Source: Rickettsiales bacterium (GTDB taxonomy: Bacteria; Pseudomonadota; Alphaproteobacteria; Rickettsiales; Deianiraeaceae). From it: a DNA stretch of 12,024 nt. The translations under genes and the position numbers were made by a program. Shown piece by piece: positions 6,050 through 12,024 of the stretch (position 1 is its first letter; each line of letters starts with the position of its first letter). The DNA lies in contig JAFUUN010000072.1 in NCBI GenBank assembly GCA_017477855.1, forward strand, positions 1 to 12,024, in the 5' to 3' direction. The notes beneath the pieces were generated by a model. The model was not told the DNA's origin and made no database searches. It saw only the letters and a list, made by a program, of their open reading frames with translations.

Positions 6050-8800
6050 TCAAGAAATATCTTCCTCCTCTTGCTCCTCCTTCTTTTTCAGGTTGTTTGC
6101 GTCATCCACAACCTTGTCAAATTGCTCCCATTTTGCCATGCATTGTGGCGCCGTGATGATACCACTGCATGCGATTGGAGTGTAAATCACGAACGGATCT
6201 TCAAACTTTTTGCGCACAATCATTGATGCAAAACTGCCCGACAACTTAGTCAGAAAGCCCTCAAACAGCTTGTATTCATACTCCACGCTGCCTGAAACAA
6301 GTTCCCTGCTGAACGTTGCATCACCGTTTAGAAGTCCATTTATCAACAACAAATTGCCCGTGACTTTTGGGAATACAATACTATTCTTTGCAATGTCTTT
6401 TTTGTAGTCCTTGCCTTCTTTTATGCCGTTTTGGATGATATTACTACTGACATTCAGCAAGTCAAAGTTTGGTATTTTCAAATTCTGAATGATGACTATG
6501 CCCTTGCCATCAAGTTCATCTATAAATTTCACTGGGTTGAAACCATATGACGAGATTGTTCCTTGAATGGAGAGATAACCTTCCAGCGAATTGCCAAGAA
6601 CCTGTTTTAAGTCCAGTCCTGACATGGATATTCCAGCTTGAAATGCTGGTTTGCCACGCAATGATAAACTTCCATCTGTTAAAATTTCTCCACCTTTCAT
6701 GTTAAATTTGAAATTCTTTGTGCTAATCATCCCATCGCCCATGTTGAGCGTTCCGCTAATGTTGTCTATTGGTATTTTATTCTTCGTTTTGAGAGATTTT
6801 ATATCCACATCCATTTTACCATTTATTCCCAACATTGACGGAATATTATAGTCATGGTCGTCATAAAATGTCTGCTTTAATGTTGAGTGTGTGGCCGTGG
6901 CATAGTCAAGTTCAAAATGCGTGATGTCTGACAAATCAATCTTCGTGGCCTTCAAATTAGCAAAGATGGAATATCTATCTTCTGATGTATTCTTGACACT
7001 GAAATCCAAGCTGCCGTTGATGGCCGGTGAGTTAATTACAATCTCTGTGCGGAGGTAGTTTTTTTTCTCTGATTTATCAATCAGAAATGCTTCAATCAAG
7101 CGGCCACCATAACTAACATTGTTGAGGAATATCCTCTGCTTTATGTCATCACCTTCGCTTTCAGAGTTATCCTTTTCAAACATCCATTTCCACAGTGTTG
7201 CATCTTGTTTATCAGATAATTGCCTGCTGAAAAAGCTATTATATTGCTCTCTGTAAATCTCCGGCATGTTGAAGTAGTTGTCAATATTTATGCCACTGAT
7301 TTTCAACCTCTCACTCTTCACTGTCCTCTTTTTTACTATGTCATATGTCAGCTCATTGTCATAGTTCAACACATTGCGTTTATCTACAAAACCGTTCAAA
7401 TTTTTCAATCTAAATCCATTGGCGGACATTTGCAAATCACCGCGAAAGATGTAGTTGTTGGAGTGCAAATTTGGTGAGATATATTTGGAATTCAATAACT
7501 TTTTGAGAATACCAATATCTTTTCCAACAACAAGGAAATTCCCAATTTGGTTTTGAGTGTTCTTGATTTGCAGGGCATTATTTCCGCCAAACATTGTGCT
7601 TAATTCAAATGCATTGAAGACATAATTATTCTTTTTCTTGACAGCAAACAGCTTTAAATTGTCAATTTTCACATTATTCAGTTTCATTTCATTAATGTTG
7701 ATACTTGAATTCAATTCTGCCGAATGCGTAGTGCTAAACATGAAGTTTGCTACCTTTTCAAGTGAATTTACCTTTGCATATATCTCATCAAATGAGCGCA
7801 ACAAAATCTGTCCGCCTTTACCACTCATCAGCATAGCTTGTTCCTCTTTTGTCAGGCCAATGTCGTTATCTTTTTCATCCTCATCTTCGTCAAAATTTTC
7901 TGTGATTGAATTGTCCAAATTTAGCTTGTCAAAATTTATCTGCAAATTGTGTTTTATTGCGTTATATTCAAACTTTCCACTGTCGCCACTGATATTTATA
8001 TTTCCATAAACTTTTCCAATGCCATCAGCTTTGTTGTCTATTTTCCCGTTCACTTTCATGGTTTTGGTGAATATGTGTCTGAAAAAGTCATTTTCCAAGT
8101 GAATTCCAAGGTCATGCATCAAGCGAACAAGGTTGTTAACACTGCATGAAAAGTTGCTATTATATCTTGCATTATGCACATAGCACACCAGATTACCGTT
8201 ATTCATCTTACCGTTTATCTCAAAATTTGGCTTGTTTGGTCTGTCTATAGAGAAAAACAAGTTCATTTGTCTGTCTCCATTTATATTCAAGTCAGCCATG
8301 TATTTAATATATTTCTTCGTTTTGGTTGTCTCAAAATTATTGATAATTATCTCATCATACAGCTTTTTATTACCTTTTTCATTGTTGACGTAGATATTCA
8401 AAATTAGTCGTTTTGCCTTAAAAGAATAAGTTATGTTTCTGCTCACTTTCTGGAAAATTTCTTTGATTACATCGTCAAAATTCTTGCTATATGGCACAGT
8501 TATATCCAGTGATAACCTATCCATTGATGCTTTTTTGCTGATGATGCTATAAACAATATTCTCTCCACTGCCTTCAAATTTGACATCATTAATGGTTGTA
8601 TCAAATCGGACATCTCCTGTGGCTGCTTTCATTCCTAACAGACGAAAAGTCCATATGGAGCTGTTATCCAGTGTGATTTCCATTTTTTGCATCTTCTGCA
8701 CCATTATGTTGCCTAAAAAACCAAGTGGCATGATGCTTGCGATGATTGCCGTTCCAGACAATAACAAAATACCAAACAGTATTGTTATAAATCTGTGCAT
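6050..8800 (-). CDS. AsmA-like envelope protein (AsmA/TamB/YhdP superfamily)
   Basis: This 916-residue protein has one N-terminal membrane anchor (about residues 4-33, FITILFGILLLSGTAII), then a long periplasmic region of repeated short beta-strands rich in Asn, Ile and Lys. It ends in a region typical of the AsmA C-terminal domain: INGKMDVDIKSLK, then GDGMISTKNFKFNMKGGEI and GSLSLRGKPAFQAGISMSG, then GKGIVIIQNLKIPNFDL (about 765-781). Known AsmA-superfamily proteins (AsmA, TamB, YhdP, YicH) are bridge-like proteins implicated in lipid transport between the inner and outer membranes or in outer membrane protein assembly. An acidic insert DEDEDEKDND (304-313) and a charged C-terminal tail (KKKEEQEEED) are notable. 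It lies between tRNA-Tyr and rpsD on the same strand. The exact subfamily cannot be set by eye; sequence decay is not seen. Confidence 0.75.
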   Translation of the reverse strand: MHRFITILFGILLLSGTAIIASIMPLGFLGNIMVQKMQKMEITLDNSSIWTFRLLGMKAATGDVRFDTTINDVKFEGSGENIVYSIISKKASMDRLSLDITVPYSKNFDDVIKEIFQKVSRNITYSFKAKRLILNIYVNNEKGNKKLYDEIIINNFETTKTKKYIKYMADLNINGDRQMNLFFSIDRPNKPNFEINGKMNNGNLVCYVHNARYNSNFSCSVNNLVRLMHDLGIHLENDFFRHIFTKTMKVNGKIDNKADGIGKVYGNINISGDSGKFEYNAIKHNLQINFDKLNLDNSITENFDEDEDEKDNDIGLTKEEQAMLMSGKGGQILLRSFDEIYAKVNSLEKVANFMFSTTHSAELNSSININEMKLNNVKIDNLKLFAVKKKNNYVFNAFELSTMFGGNNALQIKNTQNQIGNFLVVGKDIGILKKLLNSKYISPNLHSNNYIFRGDLQMSANGFRLKNLNGFVDKRNVLNYDNELTYDIVKKRTVKSERLKISGINIDNYFNMPEIYREQYNSFFSRQLSDKQDATLWKWMFEKDNSESEGDDIKQRIFLNNVSYGGRLIEAFLIDKSEKKNYLRTEIVINSPAINGSLDFSVKNTSEDRYSIFANLKATKIDLSDITHFELDYATATHSTLKQTFYDDHDYNIPSMLGINGKMDVDIKSLKTKNKIPIDNISGTLNMGDGMISTKNFKFNMKGGEILTDGSLSLRGKPAFQAGISMSGLDLKQVLGNSLEGYLSIQGTISSYGFNPVKFIDELDGKGIVIIQNLKIPNFDLLNVSSNIIQNGIKEGKDYKKDIAKNSIVFPKVTGNLLLINGLLNGDATFSRELVSGSVEYEYKLFEGFLTKLSGSFASMIVRKKFEDPFVIYTPIACSGIITAPQCMAKWEQFDKVVDDANNLKKKEEQEEEDIS

Positions 8801-8852
8801 AAATAGCTTTTTGAAATGTTTAAAGCGGAAAAATAATATGCAAGTTGTAGCG

Positions 8853-8936
8853 TGGGCGAAGAAGGATTCGGACCTTCGAACGCTTTACGCGGGCTGATTT
8901 ACAGTCAGCTGCCATTGACCACTCGGCCATTCGCCC
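8853..8936 (-). tRNA. tRNA-Tyr (anticodon GTA)
   Basis: The 84-nt gene folds as a class II tRNA. The acceptor stem pairs GGGCGAA (8936-8930) with TTCGCCC (8860-8854), with discriminator A at 8853. The D arm has GCCGAGTGGTCAATGGC. The anticodon stem-loop is CTGACTGTAAATCAG with anticodon GTA at 8902-8900, and the long variable arm is typical of bacterial tRNA-Tyr. The T stem pairs GAAGG with CCTTC. The CCA end is not encoded (A is followed by CGC), so a CCA-adding enzyme is needed. The T loop is TCCGAAT, not the usual TTCGAAT, so position 55, normally U converted to pseudouridine, is C. No introns or pairing faults in the stems are seen. Confidence 0.95.
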
Positions 8937-8944
8937 TACATTTC

Positions 8945-8973
8945 ATAGTGAAAATATTTATCATTATTGTCAA
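8945..8973 (-). promoter_or_regulatory. Likely tRNA-Tyr promoter
   Basis: On the minus strand a perfect -35 hexamer TTGACA (8973-8968) is followed after 17 bp by a weak -10, CACTAT (8950-8945). Transcription would start at about 8938, next to the mature tRNA 5' end at 8936. The promoter could also serve the asmA-like gene, whose start is 53 nt beyond the tRNA. The poor -10 keeps confidence moderate. Confidence 0.5.
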
Positions 8974-9048
8974 GGTTTTATTTTAGTTCATTCAATACAT
9001 ACATCGTGGCGCCGATGGTTATATCTTTTTTGCAGTAAAAGTTGGAGA

Positions 9049-10374
9049 TTACCCTTTATAGAATTGGTATTCCAGCGTCATTGCGTTGATAAATACATTT
9101 TTGAAATTCAATCCGCCACCTGTGATTGGGCGCGTTTTTGCCAATCTGCCTGTTTTATCCTCAAACGGATATTTACTGTTCAAATCAAATGACATATACA
9201 TCAATCTGTATGAGATATTCAGTTTGGAGTTCTTTGTTAGCATTAAAGATATACCTGCCATTATGCTAACAGTTGGTAATACGAACGAAGAATCCAGCTT
9301 TTTGCCCCACGACCAAGCATATCCAACACCCAAGCCAAGACCAATGAACCCTACAAATGAGCGGTCTGCGAAGTCATGTTGCAGAAATGCATTGAAACCA
9401 AGTGTCAAGATGTGCGCACTGGCATCCTTTTTTGACAGAGTGAACGATGAGCCAGGGTTTGATTTCTCATCGGTTTTGATTTTATCTGTTTTTGTTGCAC
9501 GCAATCCCATATATCCAAGCTCGGTTTCCCATCTGAACCACTTGAATTTGTCATTACCAGCCGCTAAAAACAGTCCCGGCATGAAGCCATATTTTACCTG
9601 TCCTGAGAATAAATCTACTTTTGATTTGGCGGTGTATAAATTTCTTGTCTCGTTGGCAGAAATGTTGACAGTATTTGGTATCAGCAACATCAGTTTTGCT
9701 GTCGCGTAAGCACCAGTGTAATCCATAGGTTTGACACTTTTTTCAATAAGCCAATCATCAATCCAACTGGTTTTTTTCTCCTCCTTTTTCTCATCTTTTG
9801 TGCCAGATTTATCTGCATTATCGCTTTTGATATATTCATCTCTTTTGCTGGATTTTTTCTCTTCTTCTTTTACCACTTTTTTCTCCTCTTTGACCTCTTT
9901 TGTTATTTGCACATTGACCTTATTTTCTATTGCTTTTTTCTCTTCTGCTGGTTTGTTGATCTCTTTTTTCTCAGCTGGCTGTACTACTGGCTCCTTATTT
10001 AAATTTGTTGTTGTCGTATTTACAGTCACCGTCTTTGTTTTTGTCTTATCAATCAGTGTGCCTTCCTCTATTTTTTCCTGACGTCTGCTCTTATCACCTG
10101 ACAATGCTTCTGCGTATAGCATTCGCTCATGCGCATAGTTTTCTTCATCTTTTTGTAGGTCATAAAGTCCATCCTCATATTTCAACTTCATGGCATCCAA
10201 ACTCATGCCATTATCTGTTGGAATTTCCTCTGTCAGAGTGCTATAGTAGTAGTCCTGCAAGTCATTTCTGTGCGGTTGAATTGCATCGTAATATTCACAC
10301 AGCCCGATGTTTGTATTGACTGTAAAAAAGATGGCAAACGCAGCGGTCAAGTGGAATATTTTAAACTTACTCAT
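9049..10374 (-). CDS. Predicted outer membrane beta-barrel protein with Lys/Glu-rich linker
   Basis: The 441-residue protein begins with a signal peptide (MSKFKIFHLTAAFAIFFTVN, cleavage near residues 24-27). Residues 27-100 are Tyr/Asp/Glu rich and have no recognised fold. Residues about 100-202 form a low-complexity, highly charged stretch (KTKTVTVNTTTTN, EEKKAIENK, VKEEKKVVKEEEKK, DEKKEEKKT). From about residue 215 to the end, alternating polar and hydrophobic strands separated by turns suggest an eight-stranded beta-barrel of the OmpA/OprF-like or surface-antigen type, with Gly/aromatic strands (RWETELGYMG, VGFIGLGLGVGYAWSWG, MTLEYQFYKG). The charged stretch would sit in the periplasm or form a long spacer. 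The start at ATG 10374 is supported by the signal peptide and by a good promoter directly upstream; no Shine-Dalgarno is present. Close family not recognised; function as surface antigen or porin is inferred. Confidence 0.75.
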   Translation of the reverse strand: MSKFKIFHLTAAFAIFFTVNTNIGLCEYYDAIQPHRNDLQDYYYSTLTEEIPTDNGMSLDAMKLKYEDGLYDLQKDEENYAHERMLYAEALSGDKSRRQEKIEEGTLIDKTKTKTVTVNTTTTNLNKEPVVQPAEKKEINKPAEEKKAIENKVNVQITKEVKEEKKVVKEEEKKSSKRDEYIKSDNADKSGTKDEKKEEKKTSWIDDWLIEKSVKPMDYTGAYATAKLMLLIPNTVNISANETRNLYTAKSKVDLFSGQVKYGFMPGLFLAAGNDKFKWFRWETELGYMGLRATKTDKIKTDEKSNPGSSFTLSKKDASAHILTLGFNAFLQHDFADRSFVGFIGLGLGVGYAWSWGKKLDSSFVLPTVSIMAGISLMLTKNSKLNISYRLMYMSFDLNSKYPFEDKTGRLAKTRPITGGGLNFKNVFINAMTLEYQFYKG

Positions 10375-10383
10375 CGGTGGCTG

Positions 10384-10411
10384 ATTTTATCAAAATTTGA
10401 TGAGTTGTCAA
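10384..10411 (-). promoter_or_regulatory. Promoter of the outer membrane protein gene, with inverted repeat in the spacer
   Basis: On the minus strand TTGACA (10411-10406) and TAAAAT (10389-10384) are separated by 16 bp, a near-consensus sigma-70 promoter. The predicted start point at about 10377 is only 3 nt before the ATG at 10374, so the mRNA would be leaderless or nearly so. The spacer contains a perfect inverted repeat ATCAAA-A-TTTGAT (10389-10401), overlapping the last base of the -10, which could be an operator for a repressor. Repeat copy 3 ends 11 bp upstream of the -35. Confidence 0.65.
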
Positions 10412-10422
10412 TTTATTATATT

Positions 10423-10508
10423 GTTGCGCGGCGCGGAGCGCGTTTGTGCGAGGAGCGTAGCGAGGAGCGAAATACAAACCGCGAGGGCGTGGCCTCGGGC
10501 AGCGCAAC
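10423..10508 (+). repeat. Dispersed GC-rich palindromic repeat, copy 3 (86 bp)
   Basis: Terminal inverted repeats are GTTGCGC (10423-10429) and GCGCAAC (10502-10508). The inner stem pairs GTTTGT (10442-10447) with ACAAAC (10474-10479) and has one mismatch at its base. The loop (GCGAGGAGCGTAGCGAGGAG core) shows short repeats of GAGCG/AGCGA type. It shares its core with copy 2 (subfamily B) and the right-hand module with all copies. It lies 7 nt after the murB stop codon and just upstream of the outer membrane protein promoter, so any murB transcript reads straight into the structure. Confidence 0.85.
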
Positions 10509-10515
10509 AACAAAA

Positions 10516-11409
10516 TTACTTTTTCTCACCAACAATACAAATCTCCGTCCGCAAGTCAATGCCGTGCTCCTCTTTGACTTTCTGCTTGGCAAGATCTATC
10601 AGATTTTCAATATCTGTTGCACTTGCGCCACCGGTGTTAACAATAAAATTGCAGTGCTTTTCTGAGAAAACAGCGCCGTTAATATTGTGTCCGCGTAAGC
10701 CAACACTTGCTATCAACCGCCACGCACTGTATCCTTCTGGGTTTGCAAATGTGCTACCACAAGTCATGCCAACAACTTGATTTTGCTTGCGATGCGCCTG
10801 CATTTCTGCGATTTCTTGCTTTGCTTTTTCAACTTTCTCGGCCGTTCCGCAATTCAGCAAAAATCGCGTCTCCATGACAATATCTTCACTGTTTAGTGCA
10901 CTGTGGCGGTATGCAAACTGTATTTCCTCAAGATTATCAATCTGCTCCTGCCATGTTCCAACTCTTCTTAAAACGTTTGTGCTGTAAAAAATGTCCTTTA
11001 CTTCTCTGCCAAAGCATCCTGCATTCATACGTGTCATGCCGCCAATGCTCCCCGGAATTGTTGACATAAACTCTGCGCCAAGCAAATTATTTCTTATTGC
11101 AAACTGTACAACTGCACTTGACGGTGTGCTTGCTCCTGCCACGAGAATTTTATGCGTTTCATTTCCATCAGCAATTTCAACAGCCGTCCTATTAAATCCC
11201 TGTCCGAGCTTGATAATTAATCCATGAAATCCACCATCCCTTATGAGTAGATTTGAGCCAGCGCCGACAGCCATTACCTTGCCATTGTCGTATTTATCCA
11301 GCACATCAAGCAGATCCTCCTTTGTATCTACTATTGCGAATATATCAATCTTACCGCCTGCCTTGAACCAGCTCAACTTTGCACCATCAAAGTTCTCAAA
11401 AATCTTCAC
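10516..11409 (-). CDS. murB: UDP-N-acetylenolpyruvoylglucosamine reductase
   Basis: MurB is a cytoplasmic FAD enzyme that reduces UDP-GlcNAc-enolpyruvate with NADPH to UDP-MurNAc, the second committed step of peptidoglycan synthesis. The 297-residue protein shows the FAD-binding motif GAGSNLLIRDGG (49-60), PGSIGGMTRMNAGCFG (119-134), FAYRHSALN (165-173), and CGSTFANPEG (217-226), in which Ser219 is the expected proton donor. It ends with HCNFIVNTGGASATDIENLI (252-271) and LRTEICIVG (286-294), containing the conserved Glu289. All key residues are intact. The start is GTG at 11409; the protein begins close to the family's first strand (SWFKAGG at 13-19). It follows the lipoprotein gene by 36 nt, so the two may be cotranscribed, and its usual partners murC and ddl are not in view. 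Its presence shows that the cell keeps peptidoglycan synthesis. Confidence 0.95.
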   Translation of the reverse strand: MKIFENFDGAKLSWFKAGGKIDIFAIVDTKEDLLDVLDKYDNGKVMAVGAGSNLLIRDGGFHGLIIKLGQGFNRTAVEIADGNETHKILVAGASTPSSAVVQFAIRNNLLGAEFMSTIPGSIGGMTRMNAGCFGREVKDIFYSTNVLRRVGTWQEQIDNLEEIQFAYRHSALNSEDIVMETRFLLNCGTAEKVEKAKQEIAEMQAHRKQNQVVGMTCGSTFANPEGYSAWRLIASVGLRGHNINGAVFSEKHCNFIVNTGGASATDIENLIDLAKQKVKEEHGIDLRTEICIVGEKK

Positions 11410-11445
11410 AAGTAAACGCTCAAATCCGCTTTTTTATTTTCAAGT

Positions 11446-11877
11446 TTAAAACTGGTTTTTGTAATCCGAAATATCTCTGCTACCTGTGTTTGATGGCATA
11501 ATATATGTGCCATTTTGTTGCAAGTTCTCTTGCCACTGAGCGCTTACAACTTTCAAACCGTTCTTGCCACTACACCATATCTTTACTGTGCGCGGTGAGT
11601 AGAAACCGAATGTGACGACTGTTAATAACGCTTGTAAATTGCCTCTTTCATTTACAACTGCAATTGCATCGTTGTAGCCATATGATTTACAAACTTCGTT
11701 TGGATAGATATTTGTTTCCTGTGCTATACCAAACCATAACGTACTGACATCTTTCTTCAATGTTGGTGCGATTTCATCTATACGATAACTTTCATTTGAC
11801 ATGTAGATCATGTTTTTACTGGATGAACATGCGGCCAAAAGAAACACAAGAGAAAGAAATAAACTACTTTTTTTCAT
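11446..11877 (-). CDS. Bor-like lipoprotein
   Basis: From ATG 11877 the 143-residue protein has a lipoprotein signal (MKKSSLFLSLVFLLAAC) with lipobox LAAC at 14-17; Cys17 would be acylated and the protein anchored in the outer membrane. The central part resembles the lambda Bor family (PF06291): WFGIAQETNIYPNEVC (48-63), then a Leu/Val-rich block, then TFGFYSPRTVKIWCS (89-103), which corresponds to the family's GI-QE...C...TLGIYTP...V-CS pattern, with paired cysteines 63 and 102. A C-terminal extension of about 40 residues (SAQWQENLQQNG) lies beyond the Bor core. AGG 5 nt before ATG 11877 supports this start over GTG 11883. Lambda Bor is linked to serum resistance; many chromosomal relatives have no known role. 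No phage genes are nearby. It sits upstream of murB with a 36-nt gap. Confidence 0.72.
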   Translation of the reverse strand: MKKSSLFLSLVFLLAACSSSKNMIYMSNESYRIDEIAPTLKKDVSTLWFGIAQETNIYPNEVCKSYGYNDAIAVVNERGNLQALLTVVTFGFYSPRTVKIWCSGKNGLKVVSAQWQENLQQNGTYIMPSNTGSRDISDYKNQF

Positions 11878-11955
11878 AAACACCTACACGTACGAGTAAA
11901 ACGATTAAAATAAGATGCAAGGGGGTTTTATTACCTGTGGTATTTTGAAAAGATT

Positions 11956-12024
11956 GTTGCGTGGCGCGGAGCGCGTTTGGCCGACGAGGAACGAGGCGCA
12001 GCCAAACGGCGAGGGCGTGGCCTC
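11956..12024 (+). repeat. Dispersed GC-rich palindromic repeat, copy 4 (cut by window end)
   Basis: The left end reads GTTGCGTGG, with one change from the GTTGCGCGG of copies 2 and 3. The inner stem pairs CGTTTGGC (11974-11981) with GCCAAACG (12001-12008) around the same 19-nt loop as copy 1. Compared with copy 1, the second base pair of this stem is G-C instead of A-T: both sides have changed together. The right terminal repeat lies beyond the window. The element sits upstream of the Bor-like lipoprotein gene. Confidence 0.85.

Noticed and set aside
9003..9036. Hairpin CATCG/CGATG near a T-run as a terminator
   Set aside because: The 5-bp stem is short, the T-run is about 9 nt away and is on the plus strand, where no gene precedes it.
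9086..9709. A 207-codon plus-strand open frame
   Set aside because: It is antisense to the outer membrane protein, which has a signal peptide, a good promoter and barrel-like strands; the plus frame shows no recognisable motif.
9731..10081. A 116-codon plus-strand frame rich in Ser and Phe
   Set aside because: It is the complement of the Lys/Glu-rich linker (AAA/GAA codons read as TTT/TTC), a typical shadow.
10270..10780. Plus-strand frames over repeat copy 3 encoding R-S-E-I-Q-T-A-R-A-W-like peptides
   Set aside because: The same peptide appears wherever the repeat is, because the repeat lacks stops in these frames; there are no ribosome binding sites and the frames overlap murB in antisense.
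46..12024. CRISPR array
   Set aside because: The repeats are kilobases apart, about 85 bp long and separated by genes rather than uniform spacers.

Overview
The window reads as a chromosomal segment of an AT-rich, Gram-negative, probably host-associated alphaproteobacterium. Ribosomal protein S4 is closest in layout to alphaproteobacterial S4 (NITEKQ-RK-Y, KGDT-ENL, a PALGEVPYPFQ block and a C-terminal EYYSR). The tRNA-Tyr gene does not encode its CCA end. A predicted outer membrane beta-barrel, a Bor-type lipoprotein, an AsmA-like protein and MurB point to a diderm envelope. The placement rests on remembered family patterns; no search was run.

Layout, left to right. Positions 46-128 hold the first copy of a GC-rich palindromic repeat. 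Positions 165-1093 hold a frameshifted gpsA (minus). Positions 1140-1546 hold a second, previously unlabelled broken gene (minus), whose two open pieces meet at a T6 run and a (TA)8 tract. Positions 1617-1702 are repeat copy 2, followed by a structured GC-rich stretch (1733-1847) just after the stop of an RlmB-like SpoU methyltransferase gene (1854-2597, minus). The only plus-strand gene, 2670-3848, encodes a CDP-glycerol glycerophosphotransferase-like enzyme and converges on pccB (3854-5386). A minus-strand run then reads, in transcription order, tRNA-Tyr, asmA-like gene, rpsD, pccB. Upstream of it are an outer membrane protein gene (9049-10374), repeat copy 3, murB, a Bor-like lipoprotein gene and repeat copy 4, which is cut by the window edge.

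The genes are mostly housekeeping or envelope functions: phospholipid backbone supply (gpsA), peptidoglycan precursor synthesis (murB), outer membrane assembly or lipid transport (AsmA-like), surface proteins, rRNA modification and translation (rlmB, rpsD, tRNA-Tyr), and propionyl/acyl-CoA carboxylation (pccB).

The most interesting signal is the dispersed repeat: four copies of about 83-86 bp, all intergenic and in the same orientation, with GTTGCG(C/T)...GCGCAAC ends. They form two internal subfamilies, and paired base changes keep an inner stem intact. It resembles Rickettsia palindromic elements or REP/BIME-type elements in style, but I do not recognise the sequence. Secondary signals are -10 boxes placed so close to start codons that leaderless mRNAs are suggested, two frameshifted genes, and a tRNA-Tyr with C in place of the near-universal U55.
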